Assembly (NCBI GenBank): GCA_041748655.1
Contig: JBGTCV010000024.1
Location: 10,525-74,524, forward strand
Length of the DNA stretch: 64,000 bases
Source: Leptofilum sp041748655
GTDB lineage: Bacteria > Chloroflexota > Anaerolineae > Promineifilales > Promineifilaceae
Direction of reading: 5' to 3'
Shown here: one piece after another, positions 56,598 through 64,000 of the stretch
Layout of the letters: every line of letters begins with the position of its first letter
Numbering within the stretch: position 1 is the first letter of the stretch
Notes under the pieces: generated by a model
Told to the model about the DNA's origin: nothing
The model's input: the letters and a program-made list of their open reading frames with translations, nothing else
Databases searched by the model: none
Made by a program: the position numbers and the translations under genes

Positions 56598-56868
56598 TTG
56601 CGCCAAGTGCGAGAAAGCGTACGTCAACGACAATATGTGATGACGCTTCATGCCGAAGAAGAAATGGCAGATGATGGCTTCACAATATTTGATGTTAGAA
56701 AGAGCAATCCTGACTGGAGAAATTGTTGAACGGCAAAAGGATCACCAATCAGGAGAATGGAAATATCTGGTTTTTGGTCAGGTTATTGACGGCCGTTTGA
56801 TTACTGTGGTTGCCAAAATGAATATCACCAACAAATTGGTCATTATCACCGTTTATAAGGGAAGCTAA
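56598..56868 (+). pseudogene. DUF4258-family (toxin-like) gene disrupted by a frameshift
   Basis: The first part, from TTG 56598 or GTG 56607, reads VRESVRQRQYVMTLHAEEEM then ADDGFTIFDV and meets a stop at 56719-56721. The rest reads in the +1-shifted frame as LERAILTGEIVERQKDHQSG then EWKYLVFGQ, ending YKGS at 56868. Joined near 56691-56700 (GATGTTAGAA), the two give a complete DUF4258 protein, a family of RelE-like putative toxins. A one-base deletion is the simplest explanation. Sequence after the stop (from ATG 56871) looks like a decayed YgiT/antitoxin-type gene, but I cannot support it. Confidence 0.75.
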
Positions 56869-56997
56869 TTATGGAAACAATTGGAAACGCATCGGTGCAG
56901 GTATGTGCTTGCCGCGCGACTTGTCTTTTAATGGCATACAATCGTAATTCCACCCCCAAAACGCCTCTTGCCAGCCCTCATTTACCGTTTACACTGT

Positions 56998-57030
56998 GTT
57001 TAGCTAAACATTTTGGCTAAATGAGGTAAA
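56998..57030. promoter_or_regulatory. Palindromic operator candidate before the Phd-like antitoxin
   Basis: GTTTAGCTAAAC (56998-57009) is a perfect 12-bp palindrome, followed by GGCTAAATGAGG; CCTCATTTA (56976-56984) further upstream pairs with TAAATGAGG (57018-57026). Phd/YefM antitoxins autorepress at such sites. ATG follows at 57032. Confidence 0.5.
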
Positions 57031-57031
57031 T

Positions 57032-57301
57032 ATGTGCACAAAAACAGTCAGCGCTACGGACGCCAAAAATCGCTTTGGCGGCGTCCTGCGTGAAGTGAAT
57101 TAAACAGATGAACCCATTGTGGTGGAGCGGGATGGCAAGCCCGTGGCGGTTATCCTGAGCATTGACGCCTATGAACGGTTGCTGCCTAAAGAACGGCCGT
57201 TAACCCTCAAAGAATCGCAGGCCACCTACGCTTTCGGTCTGTGGGCAAATCGAGATGATATTGATGAGGAGTGGTTGGTGGACGGGCGTTCCCGCACGTA
57301 A
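57032..57301 (+). pseudogene. Phd/YefM antitoxin gene interrupted by an in-frame stop
   Basis: From ATG 57032 the frame reads MCTKTVSATDAKNRFGGVLR then EVN, TAA (57101-57103), then TDEPIVVERDGKPVAVILS and IDAYERLLP without any frame change to a stop at 57299-57301. The two halves form one typical Phd/YefM antitoxin (DNA-binding N-terminus, toxin-binding C-terminus). A single-base change would explain the stop. No toxin gene follows. Readthrough is possible but unsupported. Confidence 0.8.
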
Positions 57302-57354
57302 AATTGTTGAAGTAAAAGCAAACGGCCGTTCCGCACAACTCTCCCCGTCTCTCA

Positions 57355-58107
57355 CTAAATCCCCAACTGCTGCTTGTACGCCTGCACGGTGGCGTCCTGA
57401 TCCCCCAGCAAAGCAAACAACCCCAACATCACCGGGCGAGCACGGCCACTTCGGCTCTGCTCAGTGCGAGCGTTTCCGCCCCCATTCATCTCCATCAACA
57501 AACCATACATCGCCCCGGCATATTCCCGCTTTTGGATCATGTTGGCGATATTGACGTTGCTGCCGGTTAAACGGCCGTCTCCCACATCAACCAAAAATTG
57601 AGCCAACGGCCGTAACTGGTCCGCCTCCCCTTTGTCACTCGTGGGCAGGTGGCGCAGCGCCTCACGGCCGTTGCCCTGGCGCAGCAGCTCTTTCGCTTTT
57701 TGCAGGCGAGCCTGAGCGGTGTTGGGCACGGCCGTTGGCGGCTTGGGCTGTGCGGGGGCAGCGTTGGGCATTTGGGCCAGTACGCGCTGTAAAAATTGGC
57801 GCACGTTCGGCTCTGGCTGCGCGCCGACAAACTCATCCACAACACGGCCGTTGACAAATGCTTTCACCGCCGGAATACCGCGCACGTCAAACTGCATCGC
57901 CAACTGCTGGTTTTGGTCGCTGTTGAGTTTGGCCAGGCGGAAACGGCCGTTATACTCCGTCGACAATCGTTCCAAAACCGGCCCCAACATGCGGCACGGG
58001 CCGCACCAGGGTGCCCAAAAATCCACAATCACCGGCCGCTGATGCGACTGCTGAATCACTTCGGCCTGAAAATTGGCCTGATTGACGTCCATGATATTCG
58101 TATTCAT
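57355..58107 (-). CDS. Thioredoxin-TPR protein, CnoX/YbbN-like
   Basis: ATG 58107 has GAGGT 7-8 nt upstream; the frame runs further up but without support. Residues ~5-110 form a thioredoxin fold with the active site WAPWCGPC (Cys35, Cys38) and the cis-proline GIPAV. A Pro/Ala linker (APAQPKPPTAVPN) leads to a C-terminal TPR-like domain (QKAKELLRQGNGREALRHLP). CnoX/YbbN binds chaperonin and protects substrates from oxidation; the E. coli protein has SxxC, while this one keeps CGPC and may be redox-active. 250 residues, slightly shorter than CnoX (284). Confidence 0.82.
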   Translation of the reverse strand: MNTNIMDVNQANFQAEVIQQSHQRPVIVDFWAPWCGPCRMLGPVLERLSTEYNGRFRLAKLNSDQNQQLAMQFDVRGIPAVKAFVNGRVVDEFVGAQPEPNVRQFLQRVLAQMPNAAPAQPKPPTAVPNTAQARLQKAKELLRQGNGREALRHLPTSDKGEADQLRPLAQFLVDVGDGRLTGSNVNIANMIQKREYAGAMYGLLMEMNGGGNARTEQSRSGRARPVMLGLFALLGDQDATVQAYKQQLGI

Positions 58108-58195
58108 ACGTTTTACCTCATGTTTGTGCCCTATGTTTGCACAGAACGCAATTGATGCTTGTGCAACCTGCGGCTTGCACGCCCCACACCCACAC

Positions 58196-59032
58196 CTAAC
58201 GTGCCAAAAACCGCCGGGCAATCGCCTGAAACTCCGTCTGCTTTTCAATCATCGGGGCGTGGCCGCATTCAGGCAGCAGATGAATCTGGCTGTTGGCGAA
58301 AACGGCCGCTAACTGCTCCGCATCGCTGGGCGGCACCACGCCATCATTGGCGCCCCAAACCAGACAAACCTGCTGGTCGATTTTGGCCAGAAACGGCCGT
58401 AAATCATGAAACGCCGACGCCTTCAACACATCCGCCGACTGCCGCGCCAGCGCATAATCCGCCAGCCGCCGATCCCAAACCGAATCGTGCATCAGGTCTG
58501 GGTTGTAAAATGGGGTCTTGATCTGCCGCCGCACCCAAATCTTAGATTGCGAAACGGCCGATCCCAAATCGATCAGCCCCAGCCCCACGCCGATCCGCTT
58601 CACAAATTCAGGATAGTTGACCGAAGCAAGTACCGCCGGAGCCAGCAGCAGCAGCTTCTCCACCTGCTCTGGATAATCTACCGCGTAAGAAACGGCCAGC
58701 GTGCCGCCAAACGAATGCCCCAGCAGCGCCACCGGCGGCAGCTGACGCGCCTCGCAAAACGCCGCCAGCCACTCCACCAGATGGGGGAAATGGTACGGTG
58801 TGGTCGAGGCGGTATAGCCAAAACCGGGGATGTCTGGGGCGATCAGCCAATGGTCAGCCGCCAGCTCATGCAGCGTCTCGCGGAAGCTGTCGGCCGAGGT
58901 AGACATGCCATGAAGCAGAAGAATGGGACGGCCGTTTGGCGTGCCCATCTCATAATAACTGGTGTGAATGCCCAGGGCATCCAACTCAAAACGGGGAACT
59001 TCAGGGTAAGGATAATTTGGCATAACTTGCAT
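58196..59032 (-). CDS. Alpha/beta-hydrolase
   Basis: 278 residues. The catalytic triad is Ser107 (LLGHSFGG), Asp230 (WGANDGVVPP) and His258 (ECGHAPMIE); the oxyanion region is LLLHGMSTS. The cap domain lies between ~residues 135 and 205. It resembles esterases and meta-cleavage product hydrolases, but the substrate is unknown. It ends 88 nt upstream of the CnoX-like gene on the same strand. Confidence 0.88.
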   Translation of the reverse strand: MQVMPNYPYPEVPRFELDALGIHTSYYEMGTPNGRPILLLHGMSTSADSFRETLHELAADHWLIAPDIPGFGYTASTTPYHFPHLVEWLAAFCEARQLPPVALLGHSFGGTLAVSYAVDYPEQVEKLLLLAPAVLASVNYPEFVKRIGVGLGLIDLGSAVSQSKIWVRRQIKTPFYNPDLMHDSVWDRRLADYALARQSADVLKASAFHDLRPFLAKIDQQVCLVWGANDGVVPPSDAEQLAAVFANSQIHLLPECGHAPMIEKQTEFQAIARRFLAR

Positions 59033-59058
59033 TCATGGCTCACTAAAATTACTTACTG

Positions 59059-59091
59059 AGATTGGTCCAATCTTGAAGATTGGACCAATCT
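59059..59091. repeat. Palindromic hairpin between divergent hydrolase and nuo genes
   Basis: AGATTGGTCCAATCTT (59059-59074) and its exact complement AAGATTGGACCAATCT (59076-59091), followed by AAAAAA. Each arm is itself a near-palindrome (GATTGGTCCAATC). Could be a terminator or dispersed repeat. The remainder of the 300-nt gap 59033-59332 shows only a -10-like TATAGT at 59273-59278, about 55 nt before nuoJ. Confidence 0.6.
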
Positions 59092-59332
59092 AAAAAACTG
59101 CTCACTAAACGTCCGGTAATGATGTAATTGGGCAATGGCTCATCCAATCATAACAAATTTAGGTGCTGGCCGTTAATAATCGGGCAAAGTGGAAAATATT
59201 CACCCAAACGACATGACATTCTTCAATTGCCAGGTATGCACTCTGTCACTATCCGACGGCTCGGGGAAAGCCTATAGTCTACCCTGTAAACAACAGAATT
59301 TTACTGTTAAGCATCTCTAGGAGCCATCTCTT

Positions 59333-59893
59333 ATGCTTGAATCAATTGTCTTTGGCATACTGGCCGTCGGCATGGCTGTCGGCGCTTTCCAGGCGATTCG
59401 GGCCCATCGCCTCATCACGGCGGCGCTCTGGCTGGCGGCTGTCAGCGTGCAGCTGGCCGTCATGCTCTACCTGCTCGGCGCACCGGAAGTGGCCGTGATT
59501 GAGCTCAGCGTTGGTGCGGGATTGGTAACGGTGCTGTTTGTCTTTGCCATCAGTGTCGCCGGGGAATTAACCGAAGACCTGCCCACCATCATCCCCCGCC
59601 CTCTCGCCTGGAGCCTGGTCCTGTTTCTGATTGTTCTCCTGGCCCTGTTCCTCTCGCCCACCGCTGAACCCGCCCCGCCGCTGGCAGAAGCAACCTTTAC
59701 CGAGGTGATGTGGCAGCAGCGGGCGATAGACGTCTGGCTGCAAATCGCCCTTATTTTTGCGGGCGTGTTGGGCATGCTAGGGCTGCTCACGGCCGAAACG
59801 ATCCCGGCGAAGCAAACGGCCGTTCAGCCCAAACCCGAACTCCCCAAACCCCACCCTGCATTTGAGGAGGTAGCCGATGTTGTGGCCCATTAA
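59333..59893 (+). CDS. NuoJ/MbhD-like membrane subunit of a complex I-type enzyme
   Basis: 186 residues, about five transmembrane helices. The segment LLGAPEVAVIELSVGAGLVT matches the MbhD/MrpA C-terminal (DUF4040) signature found in membrane-bound hydrogenases and Mrp antiporters; the gene position before a NuoK-like gene points to the NuoJ role. The C-terminal part carries extra helices and a basic, Pro-rich end. It opens the membrane-arm operon; AGGAG lies ~8 nt before the ATG. Confidence 0.75.
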   Translation: MLESIVFGILAVGMAVGAFQAIRAHRLITAALWLAAVSVQLAVMLYLLGAPEVAVIELSVGAGLVTVLFVFAISVAGELTEDLPTIIPRPLAWSLVLFLIVLLALFLSPTAEPAPPLAEATFTEVMWQQRAIDVWLQIALIFAGVLGMLGLLTAETIPAKQTAVQPKPELPKPHPAFEEVADVVAH

Positions 59894-60185
59894 AATCGCC
59901 CTGTTCGCTGTTCTGGCTCTGCTGGGCGTCAGCCTCTATGGCCTGCTGGTGACGCGCAACCTGATCAAAATGGTCATCGTGCTGCAACTTTTGGTGAAAA
60001 CGGCCGTTCTCGCCCTCATCATCGCCGGTAAATACAACGGCCAGATTAACCTGTCGCAAAGCCTGGCCGCCACCGTCATTGTGGCCGATACCGTGGTCGC
60101 TGTGATTGGCCTGGCGCTGGCGGTGCAGGTGCAGCAGCGCTGCGGCACGCTGGATTTGCGCCAGCTGGCTTCATTGAAAGGTTAA
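59877..60185 (+). CDS. NuoK/MnhC-like membrane subunit
   Basis: 102 residues with three transmembrane helices and the family segment TRNLIKMVIVLQLLVKTAVL. In E. coli NuoK the second helix carries Glu36 (IGLEIM); here the aligned residue is Gln (IVLQLL), and the helix-3 Glu72 region reads VADTVVAVIGLAL with only an Asp nearby. This resembles Mrp/Mbh-type subunits. The gene overlaps nuoJ by 17 nt, with GAGGAGG upstream inside nuoJ. The C-terminal end DLRQLASLKG is close to NuoK. Confidence 0.8.
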   Translation: MLWPIKIALFAVLALLGVSLYGLLVTRNLIKMVIVLQLLVKTAVLALIIAGKYNGQINLSQSLAATVIVADTVVAVIGLALAVQVQQRCGTLDLRQLASLKG

Positions 60186-60189
60186 AACT

Positions 60190-60270
60190 GACCCCCACCC
60201 TGGCCCTCCCCCTGGCAGGGCGAGGGAATCTGGCTCCCTCTCCCTGTGGGAGAGGGCTGGGGAGAGGGTT
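60190..60270. repeat. CCCTCTCCC...GGGAGAGGG intergenic repeat inside the nuo operon
   Basis: A GC-rich repeat with hairpin CCCTCTCCC (60236-60244) / GGGAGAGGG (60248-60256) and preceding CCCTGGCCCTCCCCCTGGC. The start of a second copy is seen at 63970-64000. Confidence 0.75.
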
Positions 60271-60297
60271 GCACGATGTGCTAGAGAGTAGAAAGTT

Positions 60298-62043
60298 ATG
60301 ACTGCACTTCTCATTCTTCTCACAATTGGACTGCCCTGGCTGGGGGCGCTGCTGGTTTGGCTGGTGGGGAATAAACGGCCGTCCCTCCAGCACAGTTTAG
60401 CCATCATTTTTGCCGTGGCAGCCGGGGTGGCCGCCCTGATCTTGCTGCCGCTGGCAGAGGAAACGGCCGTTATCCACCTGGCCACCCACGGCATTCTGGG
60501 CGATCTCACCTTTGTGCCCGATGGCCTGGGCACCTTGCTGGCCGCCGTAGCTGCTGTCATCGGCAGTCTGGCGGTCATTTTTTCCGTGGCCTACATGGAT
60601 GGGCAGCCCCAGTTGGGGCGGTACTACGCACTGGTGCTGCTGTTCATTGGGGCAATGGCCGGGCTGGTGCTCACCGGCAGCCTGCTCCTGCTGTTCATCT
60701 TCTGGGAAATCACGGCACTCTGCTCTTACGCCCTCATCGCCTTCGACAACGACAATCCGGCAGCGGTACGCGGCGGCATCAAGGCGCTGATCCTCACCCA
60801 GTTTGGCGGGATTGGTTTGCTGCTGCTGGCGCTGGTGGCCCAGGCCAACCTGGGCAGTTACCAGGTTGATCATTTTCTAGCCCAGGCCGGCACGCTGCCA
60901 ACGGCCGTTCTCGCCCTGCTCGCTTTTAGCACCCTGGCCGCCGCGGCGGCCAAATCGGCCCAGCTGCCCTTCCACACCTGGCTGCCAGACGCAATGGAAG
61001 CGCCCAGCCCGGTAAGCGCCCTCATCCACGCGGCCACGATGGTGAACGCAGGCGTCTACCTGCTGGCCCGGCTCTACCCGGCCTTTGCGGCGGTGCCAGG
61101 TTGGCGAACGGCCGTCATCGCCGTCGGTCTACTTTCCGTTCTGCTCACCGGCATCATGGCCCTGACCACCTTTGATTTGAAGCGCGTCCTGGCCTACTCC
61201 ACGATCAGCCAGCTGGGCTACATGGTGGCGGCAGTTGGCCTGGGCAATATTTTCGCCAGCCAGTTCCACCTGCTCAGCCACGCCCTGTTCAAGGCGATGC
61301 TCTTTCTGGCCGCTGGGGCGATCATCCACACGCTGGGCAGCCGCGACATGCGGCAGATGGGCGGCCTGAGCACCAAGATGCCGCTGCTGCGCAACGTTTT
61401 TGTGATTGGCGCGTTGGCGCTGGCCGGGCTGCCGCCAGTGAACGGCTTCTGGAGCAAGGAGCTGATTCTGGAAGCGGGGATGGGATCGAGCCTCTGGTGG
61501 GCTTATCCCGGTTTGCTGCTGGGGGCGGGCTTAACGGCCGTTTACACCACCCGCATGACCTGGCTCGTCTTCTGGGGCGAACCGCGCCAGACGCACCACC
61601 CGCATCCGCTCTCCCCCACCATGACCATCCCGCTGATCTTGCTCTCCGTTGGCACCTTTACCTCCTGGCTGCTGGCGGGGCCGCTCAGCCAATCGCTGCA
61701 CGCCACCCTGCCTTTCCACGAGCTCCACGCCCACACCACCGGGGAAATGATGGCCGAGGTGCTGGTTTGGGCAACGGCCGTTCCCCTCAGCGTCGTTTTG
61801 CTGGGCATGGTCGCCTGGTGGCAGCGGGAGCGTCTGCGCGGTTTGGTGGCACGGCTGGGCTGGCTGGAAAAAGCGGCCGTACGCGGCTTTGGCTTTGAAC
61901 ATCTCAACCACAGCCTCACCGTTGGGGCACAGCGGGCCGGTGCCCTGCTGCAAAAAACGCAGACCGGGCAGCTAAACTGGAACGTCGTGGGCGTTATTTT
62001 TGGGCTGCTGCTGGTCTTACTCATCTTGTGGGGGAGCGCTTGA
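60298..62043 (+). CDS. nuoL: NuoL/MrpA-type antiporter-like subunit
   Basis: 581 residues and ~16 transmembrane helices. The proton_antipo_M core is clear: LPFHTWLPDAMEAPSPVSAL then IHAATMVNAGVYLLARLYP, with the helix-5 glutamate in FIFWEITALCSYALIAF, the helix-7 lysine in KSAQLPFHTW and HLLSHALFKAMLFLAAGAII. These form a half-channel for proton (or sodium) pumping. It is shorter than E. coli NuoL (613) and may have a reduced lateral helix. It stops 1 nt before the next gene's ATG region (TGAAATG). Confidence 0.9.
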   Translation: MTALLILLTIGLPWLGALLVWLVGNKRPSLQHSLAIIFAVAAGVAALILLPLAEETAVIHLATHGILGDLTFVPDGLGTLLAAVAAVIGSLAVIFSVAYMDGQPQLGRYYALVLLFIGAMAGLVLTGSLLLLFIFWEITALCSYALIAFDNDNPAAVRGGIKALILTQFGGIGLLLLALVAQANLGSYQVDHFLAQAGTLPTAVLALLAFSTLAAAAAKSAQLPFHTWLPDAMEAPSPVSALIHAATMVNAGVYLLARLYPAFAAVPGWRTAVIAVGLLSVLLTGIMALTTFDLKRVLAYSTISQLGYMVAAVGLGNIFASQFHLLSHALFKAMLFLAAGAIIHTLGSRDMRQMGGLSTKMPLLRNVFVIGALALAGLPPVNGFWSKELILEAGMGSSLWWAYPGLLLGAGLTAVYTTRMTWLVFWGEPRQTHHPHPLSPTMTIPLILLSVGTFTSWLLAGPLSQSLHATLPFHELHAHTTGEMMAEVLVWATAVPLSVVLLGMVAWWQRERLRGLVARLGWLEKAAVRGFGFEHLNHSLTVGAQRAGALLQKTQTGQLNWNVVGVIFGLLLVLLILWGSA

Positions 62044-62044
62044 A

Positions 62045-63559
62045 ATGGACTTTTTCGCACCCATCTGGTTAATTCTCATTCCGCTGATCGCCACCCCCTT
62101 CATCTACCTGGGCGGGCGACTGGCCAACCTGTACAGCGGACGACAGCTTTCTCTGTCCCGCTGGCTGAGTTTGTTCACGCTGCTGTTGATGTGGCTGCCG
62201 TTTGTGCAGGCCGTCCGGCAAAATGTCAGCCAATGCCCCTGCGAATTTACCATCGGGCTGATGACACTCCGTTTTGACGGCCTTAGCCTGCTGCTGGCCG
62301 GGCTGGCGCTGGTGCTGGGCACGCTGGTGGCCCTCTACTCCAGCGAAAGCCTGGCGGGCGAGCCGGGCGAATCGAAATATTACGCCATGCTGGTGGCCAT
62401 GGTGGGCATGATGGTGGGGCTGGGCGGGGCATACGACCTGTTCAACCTCTGGCTCTGGTTTGAAGCGATGGCAATTTCCTCGTATCTGCTAGTGGCGTTT
62501 TACCGGGAACGGCCGTCTACCCTCGAAGCAAGCGTTAAATATCTGGTGCAAAGCAGCCTCGGCTCAGTTTTTGTGCTGCTGGGCATCGCCCTGGTCTTTG
62601 GCGTAACGGGCCAGCTGCGGTTTGATAGCCTGGCGCAGGCGACCAGCGCCGCCAATCTGCCCATTTTGCTGGCGGCGGGTGGGCTGTTCACCATCGGTTT
62701 TGGCGTCAAAATTGCCCTGGTGCCCCTGCACACCTGGCTGCCCGATGCCCACAGCCAGGCCCCCAGCGGCATCAGCGCCATGCTGTCTGGCGTGGTGATT
62801 GAGGCGGGGCTGGTCGCTCTGCTGCGGGCCTTGAGCCTGCTGGGCGCTGCCCCCACCACCTGGGGCGAGCTGCTGATGGCCTTTGGCCTGCTCAACATGG
62901 TCGTGGGCAATTTGCTGGCGCTGCGGCAGCAGCAGGTGAAGCGGCTGCTGGCCTACTCCAGCCTGACCCACATCGGCTACATGCTGGTGGGGCTGGGGAT
63001 CGCCATCTATGCGGGAGAATCGGCCGGGGCGCAGGGCGGGCTGTTCCACCTGCTGAACCACGGCCTGATGAAAGGGCTGGCCTTTTTGGCCGCCGGGGCG
63101 CTGCTCTACGCCTTCACCAGCCAGCAAAGCGCTGCGGGCGATCACAGCCTGACCATTGCCGATCTGGCGGGCGCATCGCGGCGCTATCCGCTGGCGGCGC
63201 TCGCCTTTAGCCTGGCAATCCTGGGGCTGGCGGGACTGCCGCCTTTGGCCGGGTTCATGTCCAAGTGGCAAATTTTTGTGGCGGGAGCGGCGGTGCATAA
63301 TGGCTGGATTACGGCCGTTATCCTCTTCGCCGCCCTCAACAGCGTCTTCTCGCTGGCGTATTACGCGCCGCTGGTGAACATGGTTTATCGTCAGACCCCG
63401 TCGCTGGCGGTGCAGGGCGGACGGCCGTTACCGGCTACCATCAATTTCCCCCTGGTGCTGCTGTCCGCAGCGATTCTGATCATCGGCATCTGGCCCAATC
63501 TGTTTTATAGCTTGACGGGAATGGCGGCAACGGCTGTTATGGCCGCATTTGGAGGATGA
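62045..63559 (+). CDS. NuoM/NuoN-type antiporter-like subunit
   Basis: 504 residues from ATG 62045, directly after the nuoL stop. It has ~14 helices with NLWLWFEAMAISSYLLVAFY (helix-5 Glu), FGVKIALVPLHTWLPDAHSQ and FHLLNHGLMKGLAFLAAGAL. Sequence alone does not decide between NuoM, NuoN and MrpD; the missing long extension of NuoM slightly favours an NuoN/MrpD-like type. It works as a further ion-pumping unit of the membrane arm. Confidence 0.85.
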   Translation: MDFFAPIWLILIPLIATPFIYLGGRLANLYSGRQLSLSRWLSLFTLLLMWLPFVQAVRQNVSQCPCEFTIGLMTLRFDGLSLLLAGLALVLGTLVALYSSESLAGEPGESKYYAMLVAMVGMMVGLGGAYDLFNLWLWFEAMAISSYLLVAFYRERPSTLEASVKYLVQSSLGSVFVLLGIALVFGVTGQLRFDSLAQATSAANLPILLAAGGLFTIGFGVKIALVPLHTWLPDAHSQAPSGISAMLSGVVIEAGLVALLRALSLLGAAPTTWGELLMAFGLLNMVVGNLLALRQQQVKRLLAYSSLTHIGYMLVGLGIAIYAGESAGAQGGLFHLLNHGLMKGLAFLAAGALLYAFTSQQSAAGDHSLTIADLAGASRRYPLAALAFSLAILGLAGLPPLAGFMSKWQIFVAGAAVHNGWITAVILFAALNSVFSLAYYAPLVNMVYRQTPSLAVQGGRPLPATINFPLVLLSAAILIIGIWPNLFYSLTGMAATAVMAAFGG

Positions 63560-63570
63560 AGTGGGGAAGT

Positions 63571-63630
63571 AATTAGGTAATTGGGTAATTAGGTAATTAC
63601 GTAATTACCTAATTACCCAATTACTCAATT
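63571..63630. repeat. Long GTAATTA palindrome between nuoM/N and nuoA
   Basis: Centre between 63600 and 63601 (GGTAATTACGTAATTACC). The 20-bp arms 63581-63600 and 63601-63620 match perfectly and extend to ~30 bp with few mismatches. It is built from the tandem unit GGTAATTA/GGGTAATTA. Confidence 0.85.
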
Positions 63631-63655
63631 ACCCCTCTCACAAGGAACAAAGCAT

Positions 63656-63967
63656 ATGGAAATTCTGCTCACCCCACCTATCGCTTTCTTAATTTACCTG
63701 GTGTTGGCCGCCGTGCTGAGCGGCCTGGGTCGGCTGTGGGCCTTTCACGGCGAGCAGTCGGCGGAGAAGATGAGCACCTACGCCAGCGGTGAAGAGGAAC
63801 CCAGTTTTTTTGCTGCACCAGGGTATCGGCCGTTTTTCATCGTCGCCCTCTTTTTTGCCATTTTGCACCTGGGCGTGCTAATCGTGGGCAGCAGTGGGCT
63901 GGCCCCCGCCAGCATTGTGTTCCTGGTAGGGCTGATTTTGGCGCTGGTGGCGTTGATTGCTGGATAA
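63656..63967 (+). CDS. NuoA-like membrane subunit
   Basis: 103 residues with three transmembrane helices and the NuoA hallmark loop YASGEEEPSF, followed by YRPFFIVALFFAILHLGVLI. In NuoA the second helix ends with the acidic IFDVE; here that place reads AILHLG, so the acidic residues are missing. CAAGGAAC lies upstream of the ATG. The operon probably continues beyond the right edge, where nuoH would be expected. Confidence 0.75.
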   Translation: MEILLTPPIAFLIYLVLAAVLSGLGRLWAFHGEQSAEKMSTYASGEEEPSFFAAPGYRPFFIVALFFAILHLGVLIVGSSGLAPASIVFLVGLILALVALIAG

Positions 63968-63969
63968 GC

Positions 63970-64000
63970 ACCCCCTCCCTGGCCCTCCCCCTGACAGGGG
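63970..64000. repeat. Second copy (partial) of the CCCTGGCCCTCCCCCTG repeat
   Basis: TCCCTGGCCCTCCCCCTGAC matches 60199-60218 apart from two bases; cut by the window edge. Confidence 0.7.

Noticed and set aside
56870..57000. YgiT-type antitoxin after the DUF4258 pseudogene
   Set aside because: An ATG and a few cysteines are present but no zinc-finger spacing or HTH can be read, so it is not called.

Overview
Organism. The window looks like a chromosomal segment of a moderately GC-rich bacterium. The mix of genes suggests Chloroflexota, perhaps an Anaerolineae or Ardenticatenia relative: a split complex I with a fused NuoCD, an EF-G2-type GTPase, giant class III cyclase/ATPase/TPR proteins, a LiaF-like membrane protein and many intergenic hairpin repeats. 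The lineage is inferred from gene content only. A striking genome-wide signature is the palindrome ACGGCCGT, which I count by eye roughly 100 times in 64 kb, inside and outside genes.

Layout. 0-1.5 kb: partial Nudix hydrolase and thymidylate synthase. 1.6-13.9 kb: a defence-type island with a death-fold/STAND/WD40 ATPase, SufE and a type I restriction operon (hsdR, hsdS, hsdM). A RAYT transposase sits between hsdR and hsdS, and an HTH-TM-TPR gene between hsdS and hsdM. Copies of a small palindrome lie inside hsdR, hsdS and next to the RAYT, and are translated as DLANRST-like peptides. 14-20.5 kb: LiaF-like protein, EF-G2, HyuA-type ATPase, membrane protein. 20.6-25.4 kb: a minus-strand run iscX-nuoB-nuoCD-nuoI-mrp (complex I peripheral arm with Fe-S accessory genes). 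25.6-38.2 kb: tRNA-queuosine mannosyltransferase-like protein, ATP-grasp protein, glucan phosphorylase, small membrane proteins, Lon, response regulator, a PHP-Schlafen fusion, MogA, a 182-bp IS66-like MITE and RlmI. 38.4-45.7 kb: two tandem 1165-residue cyclase/ATPase/TPR paralogues whose cyclase active sites carry complementary losses. 46.2-49.9 kb: SMC. 50-59 kb: accessory region with an AT-rich DUF262 gene, DUF433 antitoxin, a 68-residue protein with an HNH nuclease, a phosphotransferase, a four-repeat DUF3828 lipoprotein, three decayed toxin-antitoxin-like genes, a CnoX-like thioredoxin and an alpha/beta hydrolase. 59.3-64 kb: complex I-like membrane arm (J, K, L, M/N, A types), continuing past the right edge.

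How the genes work together. Two separated loci would supply the quinone-reducing and proton-pumping parts of a NuoEFG-less complex I; iscX and mrp in the first locus point to Fe-S cluster supply. The hsd genes should form one R2M2S restriction-modification enzyme. The cyclase pair is best explained as an obligate heterodimer with one catalytic site, as in the C1/C2 domains of animal adenylyl cyclases.
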